This document shows positions 44,592 through 57,082 of a stretch of 64,000 nucleotides of DNA, piece by piece (position 1 is the first letter of the stretch; each line of letters begins with the position of its first letter). Position numbers and translations under genes: made by a program. Origin of the DNA: Harpalus rubripes (taxonomy: Eukaryota > Arthropoda > Insecta > Coleoptera > Carabidae); assembly GCA_963082715.1 (NCBI GenBank), contig OY720458.1, forward strand, positions 50,905,323 through 50,969,322, in the 5' to 3' direction. Below the pieces are notes generated by a model. It saw only the letters and a program-made list of their open reading frames with translations, searched no databases and was not told where the DNA came from.

Positions 44592-45710
44592 ATATAATAC
44601 TACGTAGTTAATTTTTCAGTTTGAAACAAATAAACAACATCTTAAGAAAATTATAACTTTGATACCATATAACTGAAAACCCAACAGTGCGGACGAAAAT
44701 CAGACCGTAAACTCTCTGTATTTGTAAAAAAAAGGTTAAATAAAGTCAATTTTTTCTTTTTCAATGTCTTGTTTAAAATAAATTACCTCCGCTACTGGGA
44801 GTTCCTTGCCCTATCCACCTATAGTGTAATATCCGATAACTATTCTCTTATGAGTATCCATTCCATGATGCATTTATTAATGACAGCAATCAGCTGAATG
44901 CTCGGAGCGCCTAGAGGACTCTAGAGTGTACAGTGTGTCCTATCAAGATCATCTATGTCATGTAACGCTCCGATGCACTCAAATTCTCGCCTCGGTATAA
45001 AGCCGGCTGCACACAACGAATAGCTATTTCAAGACCTGTTTGTTTTACACGGAAATAGTATCGAAAATGTATATGTATTGAAAGCTTTTTCTAAATAACA
45101 TCGGAGACACTGAACAGAAGAAAAGAAATGGAGCAGATTAAGGATTGATTTTTGGTTGTGTAACTAAAATAAAAAAAATTCACCTGTATTAGTAACTTGT
45201 TTACGTACGGGCTCGATGACATTTATCTTTTCATTATGGAATTAATGCGTATGTTTGTATTCTGTAAAAAAGTTCTGTCAGGGTCGCGACTTCAATTTCA
45301 TTAAATATTTTGGTTAAAAAGTACAGAAGAATAAAACAAAAAATTACGAATAAGAGAAAATTATTGAGATCTTCATAAAGATCTAGATATAAAAGCGAAA
45401 TAGTTATTTTTATTATATTTTTATTCCAGTCACAAAAAGCTAACTATATGTACGTTTATACCGCGAGTTTCAGATAAGATGCAATATTTACTATTCTGTT
45501 ATTAATAAATTACTATGGATATTAGTTACACATACTGCATGTTCCAAATGCAACAAAGATTGTCAAAGTTGTCAATGTCAAATGAACTTGTCATCATAAT
45601 TTATTGATTTATAAATAACTTAAGAAACTAATAAGAGCAGTATCAATAAAAAATCAATATATTTCAAATCACAAATTTCAACATATTTTTAAAAACTGCA
45701 CCATTAGGAA
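44592..45710. other. Unassigned
   Basis: No coding frame or family assignment. The stretch 44870-45010 is slightly GC-richer. Confidence 0.4.
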
Positions 45711-45926
45711 TTAAATAAGTAATATATAATTGATTCGCCAAAAATTTGTAGACAGCTCATTATTTTCTTCTATTGTACGTAGTAAATTATTTTTATTTTC
45801 TTCTCTCGCAGTTTTTGTTCTTGCCATTTTCGTGTGATTCTTATCTAAGCATCTATCACTTTTAAATTTTGTAAATATTCTCGAAACTATAGAAGGATCT
45901 GTGGTGCTACCACGCCACATTGACAT
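45711..45926 (-). pseudogene. Possible Tc1/mariner-like transposase N-terminal remnant
   Basis: The minus frame includes TTDPSIVSRIFTKFKSDRCL and KTAREENKNNLLRTIEEN. Helix-turn-helix regions of insect Tc1/mariner-type transposases have xSxVSRIxxKFxxxGxV followed by GRPKTAxxEENxxxxLxxIEENP, which this resembles in order and spacing. It lacks the catalytic domain, and convincing terminal repeats were not found. Chance similarity is possible. Confidence 0.45.
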
Positions 45927-46238
45927 TGATATGTCTCCCTTATTGCACTTTACCGCTTCTCCTGGTCACTTGTCAATCTCAATATTTTGGAACTACACGA
46001 TATTGCTATTGCTTTATTTTTATTGATATGTAGAAATTATTGACTTGATAGAAAGCTACAATATAAAGTTGTTGCTTTAACCATATCGTGCAATATATTT
46101 TTGACAAAAAATACGAAATCAACCTTCGAAAACAGTTTACAGAATATTTTTCGTCGTAGCGTTATCAGCGTTTTCTGCAATACGGTATGCTGCACACCGT
46201 AGTGCATGCTGTGTTAGAAGCGGCTTTACTAATCAAAA
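45927..46238. other. Unassigned
   Basis: No feature recognised. Confidence 0.4.
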
Positions 46239-46896
46239 TGACTACGTTTACACGTATGAGAAAAATTTACTTTGACTTGACTTTCAAAAGGCGACTTATG
46301 AAAAGTCAATTTAATGGTGCGTTTACACATAAGGTCAAACATACTTCACTTTACGTTTGTTACTTGTCCTTCACTCAACTTTGATTTTGACAGCAAAGTA
46401 AAGTTTGGTTATAATACGTATGATGTAAGTTACCTATTTAACTATTATCATTTAATCATAAAAAGAATAAATTATTTACAAAAAAAAAAATGTATAATAA
46501 ACTACAGTTACTAAATTTAAGCGCGATATTTTTAAATAATATAACTATGCAGCAACAATATTGGTTGCGAAGTAGATTAAAAAATAATCGCATAAAATAT
46601 TTTAAAATTCGAGAATATTTTAAATTCAGATATAAAACACAAAATTGTGTAATTAATTAAATATCTAGGAATTTGTGGATGAAAACTAGATGTCACTGTT
46701 AGTAAAGTAAAGTATGTTTCATTCGTTGGTTCACACGACTTTTTAAAAGTCACATATGAGTCAAGTCTATTTTATTTTGGACTTGACTTTATGAAGAAAA
46801 ATAATAAGCGAGAGTGTTTACACAACGGCAAAAGTCGCCTTTTGAAAGTCAAAGTCAAGTCAAAGTACTTTTTTGCTATACGTGTAAACATAGTCA
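46239..46896. mobile_element. MITE family X, copy 1
   Basis: Termini tgactacgtttacacgtat and atacgtgtaaacatagtca. Subterminal blocks ttgactttcaaaaggcgact occur inverted at the two ends. It is nearly identical to 48943-49595, including internal gaaaactagatgtcactgtt and aaagtaaagtatgtttc. Non-coding; the overlapping frames are repeat translations. Confidence 0.92.
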
Positions 46897-48942
46897 ATAT
46901 AACCTTAAAAGTGTTCAAAGTCATTTTGTAAGTGTATTATTATTAGGTAAATCTTGAGTATACGTAGTATATGGAAAACTATAATAATAATGAATAATTT
47001 TCTATAGATGAATAAACGAATGCATGTTCAACCTCAACACTATAGTTTATTACTTGATTATCTACAACTTCATCCGAAAGTTGAAATTGATTGTGAACTC
47101 ATAGATATATTGTAACTTTGTCCAATTAATTTTGGATAAATATCTGTAGGATAAAAACTTAACGCGGCAAATATGTTTAATTCAGGTGTAATAGATATTG
47201 GATGGTTTGAATTTGACATTATGGCAAAAGCTGATGAATAAAATTATGTATAAGTTCCTTTCTAAGGCGAAATAAACTAATAAAAGAATAACATCTAAAG
47301 TAAATTGATTACTTTGAATTCTCATTATTAAATTGAAGTCTCGTAATAGACGTGTCTACACAATGTTTTTGAAATGTACGTAGATTTATCAATCCAAGCC
47401 GAAGATATCCGAATCATTTATCAATTATTTATTATGAATACGGTATAGTACAAAATAGCAATTGACTTGACTATGATTTGGTCGTTTAATATATCAAGTC
47501 AATATCAATTACAATATGGCGTGGTTCCACCACTGGTATAGGATGTTCAGAATATAAATTCGGAACCATATCACAAACATTTCTCGAACTATAACTAGCA
47601 TTGTACCAAGTAACCATTCGAATTGTTTACTTTAAAACGGTATTGTAATTCTGACGTTTTCTATACACTGTTCCGTATCTACAGAAATAAAATATATTAT
47701 TATTATTATTATTAATACAATAATGTTGCATCTTAGCTGAAACTCACGGTATATTTATTAATGAAGAAAAGAAAAGTCAAATAAGATGCTGTTGAAATTT
47801 AGATACACGAGACCACGACGTATTTATACAAATCATGTATTATTCAAAGGCTGCCTAACACTTTCGACCAAGTCTGTATTTTATTATCTACTTTCAAGCA
47901 ATTAACTATTATCAAATAAAGTCATCTTCCCAAGCTAACGAACTAGAGAAAAAAGTGGTCGAAACAACCTACTAAACAACTAAACGTTAATTCTAAAATA
48001 ACCTAACATTTGTTTTGTTCTTGAACACAAACATATGAACGAACGATGACGCTTCTGCTTCTGTTGGTGTGTAAAGAATGAAGAATGCCAGAAAACGCCA
48101 TCGAGTGCGTACGTGGAGAAAGTAGTTAACCTTGAGCCCGACACAACATGCACCGTGTTGATGTATGGTAGTCCAGATGATGCCATGAAGAAGTCATCCA
48201 GTTGTTAAGAGCTTCTAAGATTTCGGAATTTGTGTGTCCCTGACACAGAAGGCGTTGAATGACCCGTGAAAAGCTATCTATAAATATAGCTTCACGAAGA
48301 TTTTCTCACTGCTGGTTATTATTTCATACAAAATATTTTCTGTTGAATAAGTTAGGGTTGCTTGACCGATTGTGGAATCGAACTGAACTGATGTCAAACT
48401 TGAAAATTATTACCAATTTTCAAATAGAACAAAAGTGATCCCTGTGGTGCACTATACCCCTGATAACTTTGGATGCAGCCGATTTTAGTGTCAACTAATC
48501 TACAAGCCTAGCTTAATAATAGTTCGACCAGCTTATATTTTTAACAAATAATTAAATCTGTACAAATAATGAATTATTTCTACAAAATTCTTTCGACTAC
48601 TTTAAATATATATTTGATCCTTACAAAAAATGTGGGCCAAATAACGGATGATATTAGTTCGATCGGCATTAAAGATCATTTTCTAGTCCAGATGTATCTT
48701 CAACCGACACTCCTTACTTTTGGCATATGAAAAACAACTTTGCAAAAATCCAGTGCGTACAATAAAAACATACTTTGCATTTAGGACAATACTCTAACAG
48801 TCCATGCTTAAGAATTAAAAATGTTACTAGTAAAAGCGATCTAACGAACCCAATATTAAATAGCGGAATACTTGAATATCCTATTTAGTTTTTGTAAGTA
48901 CCTGCCCCTGCGATTTCCACGGCTATTGCTATTTTCAGATAG
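46897..48942. other. Mostly unassigned; LINE tail and SINE-like fragment
   Basis: 47580-47716 resembles the 3' UTR and (TTA)n tail of the LINE at 12393 (gttccgtatctacagaaata against tgtgtctacagaaaataaag). 48363-48467 resembles part of a SINE head and body (agtgatccctgtggtgcact). The minus frame 47980-48186 in a GC-richer stretch has no family motif. Confidence 0.5.
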
Positions 48943-49595
48943 TGACTACGTTTACACGTATGAGAAAAATTTACTTTGACTTGACTTTCAAAAGGCGACT
49001 TATGGAAAGTCAATTTAATGGTGCGTTTACACATAAGATCAAATTTACTTCACTTTACGTTTGTTACTTGTCCTTCACTCAACTTTGACTTTGACAGCAA
49101 AGTAAAGTTTGGTTATAATACGTGTGATGTAAGTTACCTGTTTAACTATTATCATATAATCATAAAAAGAATAAATTATTTATAGAAAAAATTGATAGTA
49201 AACTACAGTTACTAAATATAAGCGCGATATTTTTAAATAAAATAACTATGCAGTAACAATATTGGATGCGAAGTAGATTAAATAATAATCGCATAAAATA
49301 TTTTAAAATTTGAGAATATTTTAAATTCAGATATAAAACACAAAATTGTGTAATTAAATATCTAGGTATTTGTGGATGAAAACTAGATGTCACTGTTAGT
49401 AAAGTAAAGTATGTTTCGTTCGTTGGTTCACACGACTTTTTAAAAGTCACTTATATGAGTCAAGTCTATTTTATTTTGGACTTGACTTTAGGAAGAAAAG
49501 TAATAGGCTAGAGTGTTTACACAACGGCAAAAGTTGCCTTTTGAAAGTCAAAGTCAAGTCAAAGTACTTTTTTGCTGTACGTGTAAACATAGTCA
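48943..49595. mobile_element. MITE family X, copy 2
   Basis: Same termini and interior as the copy at 46239, in the same orientation, differing by scattered substitutions and short indels. It directly abuts the left end of the composite element at 49594. Confidence 0.92.
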
Positions 49596-49869
49596 ATGTT
49601 TCACAAAAATCAAGATATACTCTTGAACTTGTCTTGAAATCAAGACCAAGACAAGAAGTATTTTTTATTTCCCAAGACAAGACAAGAAAGTATCAATTTC
49701 TTGACAATTAATATTGCAAATTTGCATTTGTATGTTTTATGTGTCTAAATCCTCTTAACGCTCAAATCAAATACTATTATTCAGAAAATTTCGAAACCAT
49801 GTATTTCTACTTTATTCTAATATGAAAAGAGGAAAGAAGCCATTAGATTTTAGTGCAAATACACTCTAA

Positions 49870-50984
49870 GAAATTTTTAACCAATTTAACATTTTAAAAT
49901 TGGTTCCAGGAGGTCCAGCAGATTACGTGTAATTTTAACAAAGTATCTGTTTGGTTAAAAAGTACACTAGAAACTGGTTTAATATTTAACACAAAATTTC
50001 TACTTAAAAATAGGAGTGCGTGTTAAAATTTACACTGAAATTCGTATTTTAACTAAATGTACGAGTTAATTACCTTCTATACTAAATAGTGTTAAGTACG
50101 CGTTTCAGTAGCACCTCTTGGTGTATTCATTTACTCGTTTTTGAGTAATTTTGTACAGAATATGTGTTAACTAAGGTAAATAAGGATATCATTGAAATAT
50201 AAATAATATAGTTTTATTATATAAAAAAATACATAAGTAAATAAATCTTATATTTGGCTAATATCTGTGTTATGTTAATCATATAATTTCCATCGGAACT
50301 CGGAACATAAAAGCATTTCATATGGTTCTTTGTACAAACAAATATTTAAAAATATTAAAGTCATTTCAGACACATCTAATTTTACAATTTTAGTGGCTAT
50401 AGAGTTTAAACAAAATGTATTGTATCCAAAGACTACAATTTGTGGCACGAGGAAGTTAGTTGGTATAAAAAAAACCACATGAAATTCATTTAGAACTATT
50501 CATTTTTATATCACATGGTATATCCATTTAGAAGTATGTAATAACATTTTTGTAGCAATAAACACGTTCGTACATCTCACAGATCAAACCAAGAATATGT
50601 ATATCACATATCGCACTTGCACAATCCACACTTTGGTGCTGATTTGATCGCCACTTGTAATAAATACACGTCATATTAACAGCGTTGAGTGTTATTTTAC
50701 ATTAGACGAAATATAGTGTAGTTCCAGCAGCGTATTGTGCAAATGTACACTAAGTTGAGCATAAGTAACTCAAAAACTAATTGATAATTAAAAGTAACCA
50801 TATTTTTGAGTAATACATCTCATTTACTCCATATGTGGTTAACATTTTAAAATTTATTAAAATTTAACTAAACAGTATTTTTAACACGGCGGAAAAATGT
50901 ACTTATTTATGTGTTAAAATTAACACCAAATTACTTCACCAATCGATTTGGTTACTTTACACGGACGATATTTCTTAGAGTGTA
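49870..50984. mobile_element. TIR element inserted in family A
   Basis: Termini acactctaagaaat and atttcttagagtgt. The flanking gtgcaaat and gagcaacc look like a decayed 8-bp duplication; the undisturbed site, gtgcaaatggaac in inverse, is at about 18350. The interior repeats gtgttaaaatttacac-type words in both orientations. A minus frame (50275-50478) has no motif. Confidence 0.75.
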
Positions 50985-51298
50985 GAGCAACCGGAATACC
51001 TTTAAATGTATTTTTTCGCGATTTATGTTATAATAAAAATAAAGAGTATAAAATTTTGCATAGATATTATATTGATAATTTTTCTATATATTTTTTAATT
51101 AATTTATAAAATTAACTATTTTAATAAGTCACGTAGCCTATGATTTATTATAATATGAATATAAACACAACTCCTTGGTTACACAGTTGAAGTATTCAAA
51201 TATATGTAACTGACAGATACAAGTCAATATCAAAAAACTAGTCATTTCAAATTAACAATGGTAGTGTTTTAAGAAGAAAATAATAGGATGTCAATTTA

Positions 51299-53010
51299 TA
51301 ATAGTATATTAAAGAACGTGTTTTATAAGACATGTTTTTTTCGCACGCGTCAAAATTGACAAGTGCGAAAGAAAGTCTTATAAAATGAGTTCTTTATACT
51401 ATTTTTTATATTTTGCGCCTTCTATAATAATATTTACTTAATTTGTGATTATATTTATAACCATTTGTACATTTTCATGTAAATAATCTTCCCTAAATAA
51501 AAAAGTAATAAAATAATATCTCGGACACGAAAAGAGATATCGACCTGTGGTTTTAAAATCTTAAATCTACGCTCTTCAAACTACTTAAATACAAATTTTC
51601 AGAATTTTTTATTTTTTTTAAATTTCCCCCCTTTTTTAAACCACACCATCCTCATACCCAAAAATGGGCGTGTGGTACACCTTCAACGACCTCACCAGTA
51701 AATTCCTCGTACCAAAAAACATAAGTGTACCAATTTTCATCAAAATATTCCAACGGATACATTAATTATTAAACATTCCTTAAAATTGTCAAAAACTGAA
51801 AAAATCGCAAGGGGTACACCTTAGATTTTTTGCGATTTTTGGTCATTTTCAGACTTTTCCTTCTGGAGGTTGTAATAGTTGTTCAAAAATTATGAAAATT
51901 GGTATACTTCTGTAATTTTGCTCTTAGAATCCAATGGTGATATCGCCAGCTGCGTATAATTGACCATTTTTGGGATATGACCCAAAAATGGGCTTTTTTG
52001 AGCAAAGTTTTGAGGCCGAATATCTCGGACACGAAAAGAGATATCGACCTGTGGTTTTAAAATCTTAAATCTACACCCTTCAAACTACTTCAATACAAAT
52101 TTTCAGAATTTTTAATTTTTTAAAAATTTCCACCCTTTTTTAAACCACACTATCCTCATACCCAAAAATGGGTGTGCGGTACACCTTCAACGACCTCACC
52201 AGTAAATTTCTCGTACCAAAAAACATAAGTATACCAATTTTCATCAAAATATTCCAACGGATACATTAATTATTAAACATTCCTTAAAATTGTCAAAATC
52301 TGAAAAAATCGCAAGGGGGTACACCTTAGATTTTTTGCGATTTTTGGTCATTTTCAGACTTTTCCTTCTGGAGATTGTAATAGTTGCTCAAAAATTATGA
52401 AAATTGGTATGCTTATGTAATTTTACTCGTAGAATCTAATGGTGATATCGCCAGCGGTGTATAATTGACCATTTTTGGGATATGACCAAAAAATGGGCAT
52501 TTCTGAGCAAAGTTTTGAGGCCGAATATCTCGGACACGAAAAGAGATATCGACCCGTGGTTTTAAAATCTTAAATCTACACTCTTCAAACTACTTAAATA
52601 CAAATTTTCAGAATTTTTAATTTTTTAAAAATTTCCACCCTTTTTTAAACCACACCATCCTCATACCCAAAAATGGGTGTGTGGTACACCTTCAACGACC
52701 TCACCAGTAAATTCCTCGTACCGAAAAACATAAGTATACCAATTTTCATCAAAATATTCCAACGGATACATTAATTATTAAACATTCCTTAAAATTGTCC
52801 CTAAAAAAAAAAATAATTTCGACATTATGTTATTAAAATGAATTGTCAATTAACTAAAAATAAATTAGGTAAAAATGGGTTAAAGAAACGTCATCTAGTA
52901 CCAACCATCTAAAACAAAAAATTGCGTATCGAAATGTAGGTCATTACGATACGCAATTGCGTATCGTAATGATTTCATTATGAACGCAAAATATAAAAAA
53001 AGTTTTGCGG
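51299..53010. mobile_element. Repeat family G, copy 2 (interrupted by satellite)
   Basis: The left part has a hairpin (51311-51393) and agaaggcgcaaaatat-type sequence. The right part has aattgtcaattaactaaaaa, gttaaagaaacgtcatctag and the cgatacgcaattgcgtatcg palindrome (52950-52969). All of it matches 23725-24655 inverted. This copy preserves the empty site of the foldback at 52854-52867. Confidence 0.82.
51516..52797 (+). repeat. 505-bp satellite, about 2.5 units
   Basis: Units start at 51516, 52020 and 52525 with atatctcggacacgaaaaga. The third stops after aaacattccttaaaattgtc. Unit-to-unit identity looks above 95%. Each unit carries short internal inverted words (aaaatcgcaag/cttagattttttgcgattt). 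The block sits inside family G between ccctaaataaaaaa and cctaaaaaaaaaaa, which look like duplicated target. Confidence 0.93.
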
Positions 53011-53275
53011 ACGAAAAGTGATAACCTCGTCCGAAAATAAGTACGTAAAATTTCACTTTTCGTTTAGATAGACAGAAAAATATCCAATAAATAAATCAGT
53101 TTGTAATTGAAAAGAAATTAACGTCACTATAATAAATAAATTTGAATTAATATAACGATAAGATTCTGGAGATGAAATACTAATAATACCTACATTAATG
53201 CCCGGTTTTTCAGTGGCAGTATCAACTTCAGCTCAGTTGAACTTCAAAGTAAGATTATTTGATTATTTAACTAAA
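53011..53275. other. Unassigned between G and the composite's right end
   Basis: No feature recognised. Confidence 0.4.
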
Positions 53276-53430
53276 AGGGGATTCCCCTAAAATGTCAAGA
53301 AACAAGAAATATCAAGAATTCTTGAAACAAGACAAGAATTACGTCGCCAAGAAATGAGCAAGACAAGAAATTTTTATTTTCTTGTCTTGAAAATCAAGCC
53401 AAGCAGAAATCTTGTCTTGATGAAACACTA

Positions 53431-53782
53431 TTTTCAGATGATTTTCGACATTTTCAGAGCTAATTTCTGCCGTTACAAAGCATGAAAAATTAATTTTGGT
53501 TATCGAATCAGATGTAAAATTTTATACTCTACAACTTTTATTTGAAGCTTTTCTAAAATAATTAGGGAAGCAGGAAATTACGAGAATCTGATTGTACATG
53601 GTAAACCCCTATGTTCCGATGTTCGAGTCACCTCCCTGTATATTTGAGATAAATGTGAATATGGCTGTATCAAAATTTGTATTACGATACTATTTATATA
53701 GTAATTATAAAGTGGGTTGACATACACAAACATCCATTCCTTAGTGGGATTTGAACCCAGAACCCCGAGCGTACTCATGACT
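53431..53782 (-). repeat. Dispersed repeat piece and tRNA-like B box
   Basis: 53455-53575, inverted, matches 37228-37340 (aaaagttgtagagtataaaa-type). 53735-53775 on the minus strand reads ttctgggttcaaatcccact, a perfect polymerase III B box and tRNA T-arm shape. No cloverleaf is complete, so a second tRNA-derived SINE or tRNA fossil is likely. Confidence 0.45.
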
Positions 53783-54315
53783 AAATGTGCATTTACAAAA
53801 TAAAATTAGGTTTAGATTTATGGTTTATACTGTAGATTTATAGACTTTGGCCGCATATTATGCAATGACTCCATTCACACTTCAGAATTTAAAGTTTCTA
53901 AATCCAAATCATAAAGCTAAAAATTGCAAGGTCCAAACTTTAGGTTTATGATTTAGTTTGAAGTCACAAACTTCACCAATGAGAACGAGTCTGAAATGAT
54001 ATATACACCTATCTTTATTTAGTATCCACTTGGTGGATTGGGCGCTTTTTATACAAACGCGAGAAGAACATGGAGACTGTCATAACTTAATTGCTGAAAT
54101 ATAAACAATAATGTCAAGCGAATGACAGTTTCACGGCGCACAGGTGTCTTGTTGAATACTGCTCTACCGATATTTTAATCTTGTTTTTAAAGCATTTACA
54201 CAGATATCTGTACATATCAAACCTAATTTTCAGGTAATTTAAACTTACATTTATGAATGACTTACTTAAACCTAAACAAAAACCATAAACCTAATTTTAA
54301 TTTGTGAATGCACCT
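53783..54315. mobile_element. MITE family W, copy 3
   Basis: Same orientation as copy 2 at 34176, ending aattttaatttgtgaatgca with ccttta. The left tip is altered (aaatgtgcatttacaaaata). Interior blocks are co-linear. Confidence 0.9.
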
Positions 54316-55722
54316 TTAATCTCGTGCAATGCACATTATTATAGTTTATTTTTTACAAGATTGTCAGATAGAACAAAAAAGTATTCTTGAATTAGCAAAA
54401 AACACTTCCCTGAAATGAAGTGGAAAAATGTAAATTTACTTTGTTTTTAGTTATTGTTATTACTAGAATATGCCATATGTTAATATAACAATTAAAATTA
54501 TTATATACATAACTTTATCTTCCATGTACTCAATTTAAATTAAAAATGTGCAGTTTTAGTCCCTGTAGGTATATACGGTTTGAGCCTAAATCAGTTCAGA
54601 TATAAACCTAAAAGACAGATATTTGAAAACAGCTACAAAGTTACTTATCTGTACACAAGATATGGAACTAAAGTCAACATCTAGTACATATCCCCGGAGA
54701 TATGTATCGCACGACAGTGAAAACAAATTACATATCGCCGGCGATATGTACCGTCAGTAAGGCAATACTACCTTATTTTTGTTCCGCAGTTAACGTGTTA
54801 AACATAATTTAAAAAATTCTAAAAATATGAGCCGTGTATATTATTCTTAATAATTATAGTGGGACCCTTAGAAATGGGTGAAAATAGTGAATATAGATTT
54901 ATCTATTTAACTTTAGAATATAAAAATGCCACTTACCTAGATTCTTTTGAATTTAAATACTTCGTGTCATTGTTACTAGTTTATACAGAATATGTTATAA
55001 ACAAATAAAGTTGTATTTCTTATAAACTAATAAAATTATTAAAATCTCATTTTACTCGACCTTTATCAATTTAAGTCATTAGCATTTTTGTGGAAATATT
55101 GTGAGGAAGATAAATTATTAAATTTAAACGGCATACGAACTAGGAGGTCCTACTATCTTCTATTATTTCAGTCGGAGGCACATTCAAACAATGTGTAAAT
55201 TCACATTCGATAAGTGAGGTTAATTAATCAATGTATTTGTATGTTTAACGATATATGTATATCTTTAAGTTCATTAAGGCACAGTGTGTCAAAATCCAGC
55301 GTAAGTGATAATTCTTGTAGTGAAATACCTATAAAATTAATCAAGAAAACATTGGGAAATGTAAGTTACTATCAGGGAATGGAGGTAAATGCAATTATTA
55401 AATTAGGAGGAAATTACACTGAAAAACTGTGTCAAAAAGAATGGTTAATTATAGATCAATTTATCATATATTGTTACATAAAGTGTCACACCCATTCTAT
55501 TTGTTATAGCGGCAGAACAAATCAAATTATATAAATAAATGAGTTAAGTAAATGTTTCAGTTAAAGAAATTAAGAAAATAATGCAAGTCGTCACGCTATT
55601 TTAGTTTTTATGTGAATAAATTTTATGTTCTCGTTCATATGTATTCCTTTACCACATGAAGGAGTTTACAACAGTTAAAGCTGCATTTTAATAGTTACCG
55701 TTTTTTTTTTTAATTAATCACT
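54316..55722. other. Unassigned; two palindromes and an unrecognised 106-codon frame
   Basis: 54686-54705 and 54730-54749 are 20-bp palindromes of the form acatatcNCCGGNgatatgt (the second is perfect, the first has one mismatched pair). The plus frame 55214-55534 (contains KKTLGNVSYYQGMEVNAIIK) does not match any family I recognise and has no splice or context support. Confidence 0.4.
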
Positions 55723-56554
55723 ATAGGGTATATGACAAATTTTGGGAGAGTGTTTTAAAATGCACATATAAACCTAATTATATATACAAAAATATTATTA
55801 TATATTTTTTGTGCAACCGGACGCGAAATAAACATTTCGCAGCCGCAATACAGGCCGCGAAATTGGATTTCGCGACCGTCGTTATGGTAGCGGCCGCGAA
55901 ATTAGGTAAACAATCACTTTGACACTTAAAACTTGCATGATTTTGTTTATCAAATGTCAATCCCATAGCCACCTTGAAAGCTAACTTTCTATTTACAATG
56001 AAACTGTTACTGTTACATATTTTTTACGGTTGCACAAAAAATATTGTGTACACATTGTCCGCGAAATCCTTTAGCGCCCTCGAGATTGTCTTGCCTCGGT
56101 CGCAAGCGGCCTCGGCGACAATTTTTCTCTCGGTACGCTAAAGAGTGATTTCGCGGCCTTGATATACAAATAACTATTTTAATCGTTAATGCATTTAAAA
56201 TAGGGTTTTTAAATTTTTATTTCAAATTTCCCGCTAAAACGGTCTTGTCGGTCATGACGTCACGATCTAGTAGTTTAATAATTACTTTGTAAACATAGAA
56301 GTTCTTTAGTGTTTAGTTTTAGAATTCAATTTTTGAAGGAAATTACAGATAATACTAATACAAAATATTTACTAAACTACTAGATAGTGACGTCATGAAA
56401 AGCAAGGGCGTTTTAGCGGGAAATTTGAAACAAAAATTGAAAAATCTGATTTCAAATGCATTAACGATCAAAAAATATATAATAATAATTTTGCATATAT
56501 AAGGTGTATATGTACAATTTAAAACACTTTTCCAAAATTTGTCAAATACCCTAT
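55723..56554. mobile_element. TIR element U with nested hairpins
   Basis: The outer arms atagggtatatgacaaattt plus tgggagagtgttttaaaatg and their inverse at 56505-56554 pair over about 47 bp. Inside are (1) an inverted pair ttttttgtgcaaccg / cggttgcacaaaaaa at 55804-56043; (2) a GC-rich hairpin at 56058-56157; (3) an inverted pair at 56172-56473 built on tttcccgctaaaac and gttttagcgggaaa with gacgtca words at the tips. Non-coding. Confidence 0.8.
56058..56157. repeat. GC-rich hairpin in element U
   Basis: Pairs ccgcgaaatcctttagcg with cgctaaagagtgatttcgcg, with an inner attgtc...gacaat pair. Around 55825-55895 other cgcgaaat and atttcgcg words cluster, giving a run of short CpG-rich inverted repeats. 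Confidence 0.75.
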
Positions 56555-57082
56555 CGCTTTTTAAATTATTATATTTAAAACTCATTATTGATATTTGTTT
56601 TCTCTTCGTTTTTCTCATACGGCTCCTTTCGTTATAATAGTTGGTCTTGAGCAAAAATCAATTTTCATATTTAAATTAATTTATAGTTAAAAATTAAATT
56701 TTCTTTCAAAGATGGAATAATAACAAAACGTATTTTAATTTTTTGTAAAATTTCGACATTGAAACGTATCTAGGACGAACTATATTATATGACGACGTCT
56801 CGTAGATGCATACTACTTTTTTTGTTACATAATAGTTGCCTCATTTTGCAATTTTTATTCCGAATATTCGTTGAAATTGCTAAATAACTGTATAAAAAAC
56901 TAGCTCTACTATGTTGCTTCATATTATATTTGTTAACAAAATGTGTTTTGCTATCAGCCACCGTTATTTTTATGTATATAAAAACTGAAGTCTTCAAAAG
57001 TGCACTTATATTTTATTACAAAAAATGATTACCAAAATGAAATTTTTATTAATAACGAATTAAAAAAAAAACCTATTTTTAC
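56555..57082. other. Unassigned AT-rich sequence
   Basis: No feature recognised. Confidence 0.4.

Larger units (their letters stand above)
49594..53430. mobile_element. Composite caagacaag element, copy 2, with multiple insertions
   Basis: The outer blocks (49594-49740 and about 53276-53430) are the inverted equivalents of the two ends of the element at 17730-19030; the right tip is tgatgaaacacta. Between them lie a family A piece (49741-49869 and 50985-51298), an inserted TIR element (49870-50984), and family G (51299-53010) carrying satellite DNA. Lacks the hAT present at 18467 in copy 1. Confidence 0.75.

Noticed and set aside
55214..55534. 106-codon plus-strand frame
   Set aside because: No recognisable motif, AT-rich codon use like its flanks, and no splice or repeat context. 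Listed only as unassigned.
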